Of a stretch of DNA of 64,000 bases, positions 37,373 through 46,240 are shown piece by piece. Within the stretch, counting starts at the first letter, position 1; each line of letters begins with the position of its first letter. Under the pieces are notes generated by a model. The model did no database searches, had not been told where the DNA came from, and saw nothing but the letters and a program-made list of their open reading frames with translations. The DNA is from Bacillota bacterium (GTDB taxonomy: Bacteria > Bacillota > Clostridia > Tissierellales > MES13). Position numbers and translations under genes: made by a program. Location: positions 1 to 64,000 of the forward strand of contig VEND01000122.1 in assembly GCA_009711765.1 (NCBI GenBank). Direction: 5' to 3'.

Positions 37373-38209
37373 TTATGCTAGATTTAATTTAATATATACA
37401 TATGGAATTACATAAGTTGAAGTAAAACCAATCATTAAAAACTTTAAATAATTAACAATGCCTATAGATGGTAAAAAATTAAATAAAATAAAATTAGTTA
37501 ATATTATAGATATTCCTAAAATAAACTTAATTACTTGTCTTATAAAAGTAGAACTTTCATTAAAATTAATAAACTTATTTTCTAGAATATAGCCAATCAA
37601 TATGCCCGTCATTGAAGATATTACTATCATATATGTATTATTACTAACAAATAAAAGTATTAAATTTAATATTATTAACAACATAAAATATAAAAGAATA
37701 CTTCCATTTATTTTAACTTTTTTATTAACTACTTTTATTACTAAAACAATAAAGGTACCTAATATTAATCCAAAGAAAACATCTCTAGGCCAATGAACTC
37801 TTAGATAAAGTCTTGAAAATCCTACTAAAAACATAATTAAAGTCCCTATAATATAAAATATTTTTTTATTAATTTTCATCATTAAATAAAACCAAAAGGA
37901 TGCAGATATTTGCGAGTGACCACTAGGAAAAGAATACCCCGGTGCAGATTTTACATATAAAGAATTAATTTCTTCTAAACTTATTGGCCTTTCAGCTTTA
38001 AAAAATCCCTTTACTAAATCATTCACAAAAGAAGATACTACTACAATAAATAAAACCTTTATTCCAATAGTTTTATCTATACACCAATAAATTAATAGTA
38101 TAGCAAAAAAGTAAAAATACTCACTTCCCATATTAGTAACTATAATAAATATTTTATCTAAAATTGGATTACTTATATTTTGTAATAATAAAAGAAAATC
38201 AAGTTCCAT
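37373..38209 (-). CDS. PAP2-family membrane phosphatase
   Basis: Predicted membrane lipid phosphatase. The 278 residues have three PAP2 motifs: KGFFKAERP near 66, YSFPSGHSQIS near 92 and SRLYLRVHWPRD near 132. About eight hydrophobic segments continue to the C-terminus. Undecaprenyl pyrophosphate or phosphatidylglycerophosphate are typical substrates, but the sequence does not decide. Length beyond 230 residues gives an extra C-terminal membrane block. It is a single gene. Confidence 0.9.
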   Translation of the reverse strand: MELDFLLLLQNISNPILDKIFIIVTNMGSEYFYFFAILLIYWCIDKTIGIKVLFIVVVSSFVNDLVKGFFKAERPISLEEINSLYVKSAPGYSFPSGHSQISASFWFYLMMKINKKIFYIIGTLIMFLVGFSRLYLRVHWPRDVFFGLILGTFIVLVIKVVNKKVKINGSILLYFMLLIILNLILLFVSNNTYMIVISSMTGILIGYILENKFINFNESSTFIRQVIKFILGISIILTNFILFNFLPSIGIVNYLKFLMIGFTSTYVIPYVYIKLNLA

Positions 38210-38297
38210 ATAACCCCACCTTTATTATACATTATAACAACATACTTATTATTTTTCTATAATATTCATATCCTTTGAGTTTTATTATTAAATAAAA

Positions 38298-38347
38298 AAA
38301 CACCCTAATTATTGATTTACTAAATTTCAGCAATAATTAGGATGTTT
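38298..38347 (-). terminator. Terminator after uraA
   Basis: Long stem AAACACCCTAATTATTG with one mismatch around a 16-nt loop, then a T-run on the minus strand. Confidence 0.85.
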
Positions 38348-38370
38348 ATTTTTTATTTTATTAAATAGTT

Positions 38371-39645
38371 TTAAGCTGTTTCTGGTAATAATTTATTTAC
38401 ACATATACCTATAATTGCTGCTAAACTTAAACCTACTATTTGAATATTATCTGTTATCTGAATCCCTATGACTCCATCAAAAGCATTTAGATTTTGTTTT
38501 ATTTTAAGTATTTCAGTACCTATTCCTGCTACTAATATTAAAGATGCTACTATTAAGTTTCTATTACTTGAAAAATCGACCTCAGCATTAGTTAGTGTTC
38601 TCAATCCAACACTTGCTATCATACCAAATAATATAATACTAACTCCCCCCATTACTGGGACAGGTATAGTTTGTAAAACCGCTCCAAGTTTTCCTATAAA
38701 ACTTAAAGTTATTGCTATGCATGCTGCTAATCTTAAAATTGAAGGGTTATAGTTTTTAGTTACAGCTAAAACACTAGTATTTTCTCCATAGGTTGTATTA
38801 GCTGGTGCGCCTATAAAACCTGCAAATAATGTAGCAATACCATCTCCTAATAAAGTTCTATGCACTCCTGGTTCTTCAAAGAAATTCTTGCCTACAACGG
38901 CTCCGTTAGTTGTTATATCTCCTATATGTTCCATAAAAACCGCTAATACTATTGGAGCTATCATAGCCACTGCTCCAAAACTAAATTTAGGAGCTGTAAA
39001 TTCTGGCATACTAAAGTAACTTGCTTCTAATATAGGACTATAATCTATTATTCCTAAAAATGCTGAAAATGCATATCCTACTAAGACACCACATAATATT
39101 GGTATTACTTTAAAAAATCCCTTTGCAAATACTGATACTAAAGTTACTGTAATTACAACCACAGAAGCAACAAGCCAGTTTGCAGAAGCCATTTCTATGG
39201 CAGTTGGACTTAATATTAGTCCTATAACTATAATCATAGGCCCTGTTACAATAGGTGGAAAGAAACTCTTTACCTTATCTGCACCAAAAATTTTTATCAT
39301 TAATGAAAAAACTATATACAGGCCACCAGCTACTACTATACCTCCTTGGGCGTATCTTAAGTCTCCATACTTATTAGCAACTGCCACTATTACCGGTATA
39401 AAGGCGAAACTTGAGCCTAAAAATACAGGTACAATTCCCTTTGTTACTAAATGAAATAATAAAGTTCCAAAACCAGCTGAAAATAATGCTACAGATGGAT
39501 TTAACCCAGTTAACATAGGTACTAATACAGTTGCACCAAACATGGCAACAACGTGTTGTATACCCATTATACCTTTCCTAGTTGCAGATTTAAGTTTCTC
39601 TTGATTTTCATTTGATTTTTCATTTACACAAGTGTTTACAGACAT
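38371..39645 (-). CDS. uraA: Uracil permease (UraA/PyrP)
   Basis: Proton-coupled uracil uptake in the membrane, NCS2 family. The 424 residues carry the conserved QHVVAMFGATVLVPMLTG near 30, FMEHIGDITTNG with the substrate glutamate near 240, and GAPANTTYGENTSVLA near 280, within about 14 membrane spans. The frame extends to 39702, but AAAGGAGG lies 7 nt before the ATG at 39645, matching the family start. Only 64 nt after pyrR, with a PyrR site in between, so it is probably repressed by PyrR with uridine nucleotides. Confidence 0.96.
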   Translation of the reverse strand: MSVNTCVNEKSNENQEKLKSATRKGIMGIQHVVAMFGATVLVPMLTGLNPSVALFSAGFGTLLFHLVTKGIVPVFLGSSFAFIPVIVAVANKYGDLRYAQGGIVVAGGLYIVFSLMIKIFGADKVKSFFPPIVTGPMIIVIGLILSPTAIEMASANWLVASVVVITVTLVSVFAKGFFKVIPILCGVLVGYAFSAFLGIIDYSPILEASYFSMPEFTAPKFSFGAVAMIAPIVLAVFMEHIGDITTNGAVVGKNFFEEPGVHRTLLGDGIATLFAGFIGAPANTTYGENTSVLAVTKNYNPSILRLAACIAITLSFIGKLGAVLQTIPVPVMGGVSIILFGMIASVGLRTLTNAEVDFSSNRNLIVASLILVAGIGTEILKIKQNLNAFDGVIGIQITDNIQIVGLSLAAIIGICVNKLLPETA

Positions 39646-39652
39646 AAATATA

Positions 39653-39719
39653 CCTCCTTTGAATTTTAAGGAGGGAGACAAAATCTCCCTTATCAGCCTC
39701 ACAGGACTGATTTAAAAGG
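39653..39719 (-). promoter_or_regulatory. PyrR-binding translational switch of uraA
   Basis: The minus strand holds three overlapping helices. First, a PyrR loop (39688-39719) with the AGTCC-TGTGA-GGCT core and CCTT/AAGG closing stem. Second, AGGGAGA/TCTCCCT (39684-39690 with 39672-39678). Third, CCTCCTT (39668-39674) pairing with the uraA SD AAGGAGG (39653-39659). Neighbouring helices share 3 nt (39688-39690 and 39672-39674), so each excludes the next. No T-run follows the middle hairpin, so it is not an intrinsic terminator. Inferred logic: PyrR bound hides the SD; PyrR absent exposes it. Confidence 0.75.
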
Positions 39720-39721
39720 TT

Positions 39722-40395
<674 letters not shown>

Positions 40396-40396
40396 C

Positions 40397-40425
40397 ATAA
40401 TAGCATACCATTAGACATTTGTCTA
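40397..40425 (-). promoter_or_regulatory. Extended -10 promoter of pyrR-uraA
   Basis: Minus-strand TAGACA (40420-40425), 17-nt spacer ending TGC, TATTAT (40397-40402), immediately after the rluD stop. Confidence 0.75.
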
Positions 40426-40426
40426 G

Positions 40427-41344
40427 TTAAATTTTTCTTTTTTCTAGAATTTCTAGTATTTTTTCAAAATGTGTAGGTAAATTCGAATCAAATTCCAAGT
40501 ATTTATCAGTTCTTGGATGTTTAAAACCTATTATCTTAGCATGCAATAACTGACCAGTTAAATTAAACTTTTGTCTTTTAATTCCATATACAGGATCTCC
40601 CACTACAGGATGCTTAATATATGCCATATGTACCCTTATTTGATGAGTCCTTCCAGTTTCTAAACTCACCTCTAATAAAGTATACTTATTAAAACGTTTT
40701 AAAACCTTAAAATGAGTTATTGCTTCTTTGCTGTTTTTAGATGTAACTGCCATCTTTATCCTGTTTGAAGGATTTCTCCCTATAGGAGCATTTATCGTTC
40801 CTTTCTCTTCATTAATTCTACCTTCAACTAAAGTATAATATCTTCTGGTTATGGTGTGTTCTTTTAACTGTTCTGATAATTTCATATGGGCTAAATCACT
40901 TTTAGCTACCATTAATAACCCAGTTGTATCTTTATCAATTCTATGTACAATTCCTGGCCTTATAACACCATTTATAGATGATAAACTATCTAGATGATAT
41001 AATAATGCATTTACTAAAGTACCAGTTTGATTTCCTTTAGCAGGATGCACTACCATCCCTTGAGGTTTGTTAACAACAGCTATATCATCATCTTCATATA
41101 CTATACTTATAGGTATATCCTCAGGTACTGCTTCAATTTCTTTTGGTTTAGGTAAATTTATTTCTACTTTATCTCCTTCATTAATGTTATATCTAGGTTT
41201 TATCTTTTCATCATTAATTAATACATTACCCTTTTTTATTAATTTCTTTATATATGATCTAGATAATTCATCTAACTTTTCTGCTAAATATGCATCTATT
41301 CTACCGGAATCTTCTTTCCTAACAATGATTTCGATATCTGCCAT
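40427..41344 (-). CDS. Pseudouridine synthase, RluD family
   Basis: Isomerises uridine in 23S rRNA (the family includes RluD and the Bacillus YlyB). The 305 residues have an N-terminal S4 RNA-binding domain (12-75, RIDAYLAEKLDELSRSYIKKLI) and a catalytic domain with GIVHRIDKDTTGLLMVAK, where the Asp is the nucleophile, and GRTHQIRVHMAYIKHPVVGD. It is 13 nt downstream of lspA, the conserved lspA-rluD order. The target uridines cannot be read from sequence. Confidence 0.95.
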   Translation of the reverse strand: MADIEIIVRKEDSGRIDAYLAEKLDELSRSYIKKLIKKGNVLINDEKIKPRYNINEGDKVEINLPKPKEIEAVPEDIPISIVYEDDDIAVVNKPQGMVVHPAKGNQTGTLVNALLYHLDSLSSINGVIRPGIVHRIDKDTTGLLMVAKSDLAHMKLSEQLKEHTITRRYYTLVEGRINEEKGTINAPIGRNPSNRIKMAVTSKNSKEAITHFKVLKRFNKYTLLEVSLETGRTHQIRVHMAYIKHPVVGDPVYGIKRQKFNLTGQLLHAKIIGFKHPRTDKYLEFDSNLPTHFEKILEILEKRKI

Positions 41345-41357
41345 AGTATCACTCTTT

Positions 41358-41810
41358 CTATTTTATTTCATATTTATCAAATATTACTAAATATATAATG
41401 GTTATAGTAGCTACTACTATAAAACTATCTGCCATATTAAAAACTGGATAATCATATAATTTCCCAAATTTAACATCTATAAAGTCTATCACATAACCAA
41501 CTTTTATTCTATCTATTAAATTACCTATGGCACCTCCTATTATTAATAATAAGGAATAATCCATAAGCTTTGAATTATTACTATTTTTCATAAAAAGTAT
41601 AATTCCTATAAGTATAACTATAGTTATAATAATAAAAAACATTTTTTGATTTTGTAATATACCAAAGGCTGCACCATAATTTTTTACAAAATTAAAGCTT
41701 AAAAATTCTCCTATAACACTTACCGATGCTTGTCTATATAAGTGCTTTACAGCTAAGTATTTAGTTAATTGATCGACAATAATAACTAATAATGGTAATA
41801 AGTAATACAT
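41358..41810 (-). CDS. lspA: Lipoprotein signal peptidase (signal peptidase II)
   Basis: Cleaves the signal peptide of prolipoproteins in the membrane. The 150 residues have four membrane spans, NYGAAFGI near 46, and the two catalytic aspartates in GAIGNLIDRI and FNMADSFIV near 102 and 125. AAGGAGG precedes the ATG. In many Firmicutes ileS lies upstream between divIVA and lspA; here that position holds the yteA-like, DUF5665, aroF and mtnN genes. Confidence 0.97.
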   Translation of the reverse strand: MYYLLPLLVIIVDQLTKYLAVKHLYRQASVSVIGEFLSFNFVKNYGAAFGILQNQKMFFIIITIVILIGIILFMKNSNNSKLMDYSLLLIIGGAIGNLIDRIKVGYVIDFIDVKFGKLYDYPVFNMADSFIVVATITIIYLVIFDKYEIK

Positions 41811-41839
41811 ATAAACCTCCTTAATTTTTGTCTAAATAT

Positions 41840-41868
41840 ATTTTAATCTATATTAAAGAATATTACAA
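41840..41868 (-). promoter_or_regulatory. Probable promoter of lspA-rluD
   Basis: Minus-strand TTGTAA (41863-41868), 17-nt spacer, TAAAAT (41840-41845), about 25 nt before lspA. Confidence 0.6.
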
Positions 41869-41878
41869 CTCTAAAAAA

Positions 41879-41897
41879 AAAGGGCTTTAAACCCTTT
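41879..41897 (-). terminator. Terminator after the yteA-like gene
   Basis: Stem AAAGGG-7 nt-CCCTTT overlapping the stop codon, followed on the minus strand by a run of nine T. Confidence 0.85.
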
Positions 41898-42567
41898 ATT
41901 GCTTCTTCTGTCTATCAGGAATATCCTTTCTATCTTCATTTTCTAATTGTCCTTTATAAAAATCATTTGAGATTTTTTCTACATCCTCAACAATCCCTGC
42001 TTCCTTCTCATCATAAACACCAACATCATCTCCTGTGTTTAATGAAGGATCATTCTTTATTTGATTAAATTTATATAGGCTTTGACTTATATCTTCACCA
42101 TCTGTACCAACATATTCTTCTTGACTATGATCTTTGTTTGTTCTCCCAAAGGGATATTTTAAATTATCTTCTTCTGCAGGTCTTTGATTATTCATATCAT
42201 TCATAGGTAATTTATCATCCCTACAATTTAAACATGTTTTTACGTATGGGATTATATCTAACCTATCTAAATCCATTTCATCTCCGCATATCTCACATCT
42301 TCCATAAGTTCCGTTTTTAATTTTTTCTAAAGCTATATCTATTTGCTTTATAATTAGCTCTTCATTATTTTTTAAGTTCATACTCTGCTCCATCATATAT
42401 GTTTCACTACCAATATCAGCAGGATGGTTATCATATACTGATAATTCGTCAGTAGATTCTTTTAGTGCTTTATTAGATTCTTCATTCATTGTATCAACAG
42501 TTTTTAAAGTACTATTTTTTTCTTCAATAAGTCTATTTTTATAATAATTTAATTTATCTTTATCCAT
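41896..42567 (-). CDS. TraR/DksA-type zinc finger protein, YteA-like sporulation family
   Basis: The 223 residues have an N-terminal coiled coil (1-35), the HPADIGSETYMMEQSMNL segment near 48, and a DksA-like zinc finger CEIC...CLNC near 94-117. An acidic, poorly conserved tail (120-223) ends KDIPDRQKKQ. The arrangement matches YteA-family sporulation proteins. A direct role on RNA polymerase, as in DksA, is not established. It follows the DUF5665 gene by 9 nt. Confidence 0.88.
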   Translation of the reverse strand: MDKDKLNYYKNRLIEEKNSTLKTVDTMNEESNKALKESTDELSVYDNHPADIGSETYMMEQSMNLKNNEELIIKQIDIALEKIKNGTYGRCEICGDEMDLDRLDIIPYVKTCLNCRDDKLPMNDMNNQRPAEEDNLKYPFGRTNKDHSQEEYVGTDGEDISQSLYKFNQIKNDPSLNTGDDVGVYDEKEAGIVEDVEKISNDFYKGQLENEDRKDIPDRQKKQ

Positions 42568-42576
42568 AATTTCCTC

Positions 42577-42861
42577 CTATAAATTCTGTTTTACTATTTT
42601 TACCAATTCAGCAATAAAATCACCAATAACAGGAAGGTTTAAAGTGATTATCCTTTGAGCAATGTAAATAAATAAAGCACCTAATATTGTAAAACCAACT
42701 GCCATACCAAATCCTCTAGCTAAGCCCGCTACAAAGTTTATAGATAATAATCTCCATTTATTATCTAATATATCAACATATTCTGCTATCTTTGTTTTTT
42801 CAATTTTTAAAGCCAAGTTATATACTTTATCTTCCAATTCATTGTTTTCATTATTACCCAT
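42577..42861 (-). CDS. DUF5665 family membrane protein
   Basis: The 94 residues begin MGNNENNELEDKVYNLALKIEKTKIAEYVDIL, an amphipathic helix, followed by WRLLSINFVAGLARGFGMAVGFTILGALFIYIAQRII, a Gly-rich helix pair that should insert in the membrane. The frame opens at 42933, but GGAGG 7 nt before the ATG at 42861 fixes the start. The family is common in spore-forming Firmicutes and has no known activity. It is probably cotranscribed with the yteA-like gene. Confidence 0.88.
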   Translation of the reverse strand: MGNNENNELEDKVYNLALKIEKTKIAEYVDILDNKWRLLSINFVAGLARGFGMAVGFTILGALFIYIAQRIITLNLPVIGDFIAELVKIVKQNL

Positions 42862-42903
42862 AGTTTTACCTCCACTAACCTTTCTTAGAATATTGGTATT
42901 TTT

Positions 42904-42933
42904 ATTATATGCAATGTTTAATTTTTTACACAA
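42904..42933 (-). promoter_or_regulatory. Probable promoter of DUF5665-yteA
   Basis: Minus-strand TTGTGT (42928-42933), 18-nt spacer, perfect -10 TATAAT (42904-42909). Confidence 0.55.
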
Positions 42934-43002
42934 GAAAAATGATTATAAGACACCTTTATTAAATATCTAGATTAGCATTTTAATCCAGTAATTTAAAAGT
43001 AA

Positions 43003-43046
43003 AAAAGTTGTACTAATAAACTTTAAAGTTTATCAATACAACTTTT
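43003..43046 (-). terminator. Terminator overlapping the end of aroF
   Basis: Long stem AAAAGTTGTA...TACAACTTTT with inner ATAAACTTTAAAGTTTAT, then a T-run on the minus strand. Its left arm is made of the last aroF codons. Confidence 0.88.
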
Positions 43047-43835
43047 AATTTCCTTTATTTCTTTTATTAACTTTTTTGTTTGTTTAAAATCTAAAGATTG
43101 AAAACCATCTGATAAAGCCTCTTCTGGTTTAGGATGAATCTCAAACATAACTCCATCGGCTGATACAGTAACGGCGGCTCTAGTCATGGGTATTACAAGG
43201 GTTCTTCTACCAGTACCATGACTTGGATCTATAATTATAGGTAATTTAGATAAAGATTTTATTATTGGTACAACTGTTAAATCTAAGGTGTTTCTAGTAT
43301 AATTTTCAAAAGTCCTTATTCCTCTTTCACAAAGTATGATATCTTCATTGCCCTCTAATGCAATATACTCAGCTGCCATTAACCATTCTTTAACAGTTGC
43401 TGTCATACCTCTTTTTAATAAAATAGGTTTATCTACTTTACCTATTTCTTTTAATAAACTATAATTATGCATGTTCCTAGATCCTATTTGTATAATATCC
43501 ACATAGTCATATGCTTTTTCAACATCCCTTGGATCCATTATTTCTGATATAACCTTTAATTTATTTTCATCTGCTGCTTCTCTTAAAAGTTTTAATCCAT
43601 CAAAACCAAGTCCTTGAAAGGTATAGGGAGAGGTTCTAGGCTTAAATGCACCCCCCCTTAATATCTTAACTCCTATTTCACTTAAAAACTTAGATATGGT
43701 ATGTATCTGTTCTTCATTTTCAACAGAACATGGCCCTGATATTATAGTAAATTCTTTACCTCCTATTTTAATATCTTCATCTAAGTCTATTATTTTTTTA
43801 TCCTCATTTTTATTTTTTACTAAATCTATATCCAT
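43023..43835 (-). CDS. aroF: 3-deoxy-7-phosphoheptulonate (DAHP) synthase, short form
   Basis: Condenses PEP and erythrose 4-phosphate, the first step of aromatic synthesis. The 270 residues form the KDO8PS-like TIM barrel: ISGPCSVEN near 33, LRGGAFKPRTSPYTFQG near 60, LLKRGM near 140 and DPSHGTGRR near 203. The family often carries a further N-terminal ferredoxin-like or chorismate mutase domain that gives feedback control. Here only about 29 residues precede the barrel. It follows mtnN by 14 nt. Confidence 0.94.
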   Translation of the reverse strand: MDIDLVKNKNEDKKIIDLDEDIKIGGKEFTIISGPCSVENEEQIHTISKFLSEIGVKILRGGAFKPRTSPYTFQGLGFDGLKLLREAADENKLKVISEIMDPRDVEKAYDYVDIIQIGSRNMHNYSLLKEIGKVDKPILLKRGMTATVKEWLMAAEYIALEGNEDIILCERGIRTFENYTRNTLDLTVVPIIKSLSKLPIIIDPSHGTGRRTLVIPMTRAAVTVSADGVMFEIHPKPEEALSDGFQSLDFKQTKKLIKEIKEIKSCIDKL

Positions 43836-43849
43836 ATAAATCCTCCATA

Positions 43850-44548
43850 CTATATTAAGCTAACCATTTTTTCTACAATATTTGCAGAATTTATTGCTGC
43901 TTGATGTACAAAATCATTAAAGTTTCCATGGGCTTTTCCATCAGCTTTATCAGAAATTGAGCGTAATATAACAAAAGGAATATCATTTAAAAAACATGCA
44001 TGCCCTATTGCTGCACCCTCCATTTCAGCGCAATCTCCTTTAAAATTTTTCCATAGTTTATCCTTCATATCTGAACTTGCTACAAATATATCCCCAGATA
44101 GAATTCTTCCAATTGATACTTTATGATCTATTAATTTTTCACTGCTTATTTTTTTTGCTATATCTATTAGTTTTTCATTACTTTTAAAAATATATTCTTC
44201 TAATCTTGGAATCTCTCCAAGCTTGTATCCAAAACCAGTAGCGTTAAAATCATGTTGAATTACATCCTTTGAAACAACAATATCTCCGATATCTAAATTT
44301 TTCGATACTGCTCCAGCAACTCCTGTATTTATAACAGCTTCAATCTTAAATTCAGAGATTAGTATTTGGGTACATAATGCTGCATTAACTTTCCCTATAC
44401 CACATCTTACTAAAATAACAGATTTGCCCAATAACTTTCCTTCATAAAAGACCATTTTAGCAATTTCTTTTTTATTTTTAATCTCTATTTTATCTAATAA
44501 CATTTCTAATTCTTCATCCATAGCACCTATAATACCTATTTTTTTCAT
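43850..44548 (-). CDS. mtnN: 5'-methylthioadenosine/S-adenosylhomocysteine nucleosidase
   Basis: Hydrolyses MTA and SAH to adenine and the thio-sugar, recycling SAM by-products. The 232 residues begin MKKIGIIGAMDEELEML, have VINTGVAGAVSKNLDIGDIV near 70, the substrate Glu in AEMEGAAIGH near 175 and the catalytic Asp in RSISDKADG near 199. The frame opens at 44581, but GGAGG lies 6 nt before the ATG at 44548. It heads a two-gene unit with aroF. Confidence 0.96.
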   Translation of the reverse strand: MKKIGIIGAMDEELEMLLDKIEIKNKKEIAKMVFYEGKLLGKSVILVRCGIGKVNAALCTQILISEFKIEAVINTGVAGAVSKNLDIGDIVVSKDVIQHDFNATGFGYKLGEIPRLEEYIFKSNEKLIDIAKKISSEKLIDHKVSIGRILSGDIFVASSDMKDKLWKNFKGDCAEMEGAAIGHACFLNDIPFVILRSISDKADGKAHGNFNDFVHQAAINSANIVEKMVSLI

Positions 44549-44587
44549 ATTATTCCTCCTACTATTACACCTTTTTTTCACTCTATA

Positions 44588-44615
44588 ATTATATAACTTC
44601 TTAATTTACTGTCAA
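44588..44615 (-). promoter_or_regulatory. Consensus promoter of mtnN-aroF
   Basis: Minus-strand TTGACA (44610-44615), 16-nt spacer, TATAAT (44588-44593), about 40 nt before mtnN. Confidence 0.85.
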
Positions 44616-44625
44616 GTATATATTA

Positions 44626-44663
44626 AAAAAGGTTTGTAAGCAATATAGCTAACAAACCTTTTT
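44626..44663 (-). terminator. Terminator after divIVA
   Basis: Stem AAAAAGGTTTGT paired across AGC-rich inner bases, then TTTTTTAATATA on the minus strand. Confidence 0.88.
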
Positions 44664-44664
44664 A

Positions 44665-45132
44665 TTATTCATCATTTTTAATATCTTGTTTATCAAAGTA
44701 CTCTTCCATAGACTCAAGTTGTGATTTTAAAAGTGTTTTAAATCTCATTTTAAAAACAAGAGTTTCTTTTTTTATATCTTCATATTCTTTCTGTATTTCA
44801 ACTACTTCTTGATGAGCCTTTTCTATTATTTGTCTAGCCTTCTCTTCTGCTTCATCTATTATTTGCTGTGATTTATTTCTTGCATTTAAATTTACCTCTT
44901 CTGCAGTTTTCTGAGCTACAACTAAAGTATTTTGTAATGTATCTTCAATATCATCATAGTGCTTAATTTGGTCATTAAGCATTGATAATTTATCCTTCAG
45001 TTCAATATTTTCTTTATATATCTTTTCATAGTCTGTAATTACCTCATCAAGAAAACTATCAACTTCTACTTCTTTGTATCCTCTTAACCCCTTTTTAAAT
45101 TCCTTATTTTGTATTTCTAATGGTGTTATCAT
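44665..45132 (-). CDS. divIVA: DivIVA domain cell division protein
   Basis: Polar and septal scaffold that binds curved membranes. The 155 residues start MITPLEIQNKEFKKGLRGYKEVEVDSFLDEV, the DivIVA membrane-binding head, followed by continuous coiled coil from about residue 30 to 145. It is the last gene of the yggS-sepF-yggT-ylmH-divIVA division cluster. Confidence 0.96.
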   Translation of the reverse strand: MITPLEIQNKEFKKGLRGYKEVEVDSFLDEVITDYEKIYKENIELKDKLSMLNDQIKHYDDIEDTLQNTLVVAQKTAEEVNLNARNKSQQIIDEAEEKARQIIEKAHQEVVEIQKEYEDIKKETLVFKMRFKTLLKSQLESMEEYFDKQDIKNDE

Positions 45133-45145
45133 ATAAAACCCTCCG

Positions 45146-45937
45146 CTATAATAGTTTTTCTAATATAAGTTTAATTCGCCCTTTCCTAGATAAACCTAAA
45201 ACTTTTTTTACTATTACTCGTCCTTTCTTTTTCAACGAAATCATATCCCCTTCTTTAATACCATAGGAAGGTTCAGTTATTGGTTCCCAATTTACTTTAA
45301 CCTTTTTAGATTTAACATATGTAGAACTATCTGACCTTGATATGTTATGGGCTGAACTAATTATATTATCTAATCTTAATGAAGCTACTGTAGTATAAAT
45401 TTCTTTAGTTTCTACTTCTGGTTTTACGATATCACTTAAAGCTATTTCATTAACTTCAACACGTTCTTTAGCTATTGAATCTAAACTAAAGAGAACAAAA
45501 TCTTTGATTTCATCTAGCAAGATAATCTCACCAAAATTTTCACTAACAATAATATCTCCAACTTTTTCTCTCTTAATACCTAAACTCATTAAAGCACCGA
45601 GATAATCCCTATGATTTAATTCTGTATAATCAGAACTATATTCAACTTTCAATACCTTAACTGGATTATCTATATTATATTTTGTTAAATAGTGAGGAAA
45701 TATCACAATAGATTTCCTTTCACTATTATTATATCCACCTTCTTCAAAATACTTTACTTCTAAAAATCTATTTAAAAATGAGTAACAAAGTCTCCTTTGA
45801 TATGGATCTAAAAAATCTGTATATTCCACTTTATGATAATCTAGTACTCTTTCTACCTTATCTAATATCTTTCTCATTACTAAAATTTGACTATTATCAT
45901 TGATATGTTCAATATATTTTTCTTTATCATTTATCAT
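45146..45937 (-). CDS. ylmH: YlmH family RNA-binding S4 domain protein
   Basis: Conserved member of the sepF cluster; the family binds ribosomal/tRNA complexes and is implicated in ribosome rescue. The 263 residues have an N-terminal domain (YTDFLDPYQRRLCYSFL near 38), a central domain with the GALMSLGIKREKVGDI motif near 112, and a C-terminal S4 domain from about 183 (SLRLDNIISSAHNISRSDS). Spacing to yggT (8 nt) and divIVA (13 nt) is short. Confidence 0.94.
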   Translation of the reverse strand: MINDKEKYIEHINDNSQILVMRKILDKVERVLDYHKVEYTDFLDPYQRRLCYSFLNRFLEVKYFEEGGYNNSERKSIVIFPHYLTKYNIDNPVKVLKVEYSSDYTELNHRDYLGALMSLGIKREKVGDIIVSENFGEIILLDEIKDFVLFSLDSIAKERVEVNEIALSDIVKPEVETKEIYTTVASLRLDNIISSAHNISRSDSSTYVKSKKVKVNWEPITEPSYGIKEGDMISLKKKGRVIVKKVLGLSRKGRIKLILEKLL

Positions 45938-45945
45938 ACTAACAC

Positions 45946-46221
45946 CTAAACTAAAATATTAAATACTATACTTCTTAATATATCTAAAAACAATATAGCT
46001 AAAATAGGTGAAAAATCAAACATACCTGTACTAAATGGTAATTTATTTAATAATTCTCTAAAAGGAGCTAAAAGTGGCTCTGTAAGATTATATACAAATC
46101 TTAATAAGGGATTTCTAAGATCTCTTATAATAAATGACAAAATTATTCTTCCTATAATCAATATATTAATTATGTATATAAATAGATCTAGTGCTTTTAA
46201 TATTACATATTTGCTTATCAA
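45946..46221 (-). CDS. YggT family membrane protein
   Basis: The 91 residues contain two hydrophobic segments (about 8-28 and 70-88) with LRNPLLRFVYNLTEPLLAPFRELL between them, the YggT signature. Its place between sepF and ylmH is conserved (YlmG in Bacillus). A role in division or membrane organisation is suggested by context, and the family also occurs in plastids. The molecular function is unknown. Confidence 0.93.
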   Translation of the reverse strand: MISKYVILKALDLFIYIINILIIGRIILSFIIRDLRNPLLRFVYNLTEPLLAPFRELLNKLPFSTGMFDFSPILAILFLDILRSIVFNILV

Positions 46222-46240
46222 TTAATTCACCTCTTATAAT

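Noticed and set aside
39672-39690. Hairpin AGGGAGA/TCTCCCT before uraA read as an intrinsic terminator
   Set aside because: It is followed by CCTTAAAATTC and not by a T-run, and its right arm overlaps the sequence that pairs with the SD. It was kept as part of a translational switch instead.
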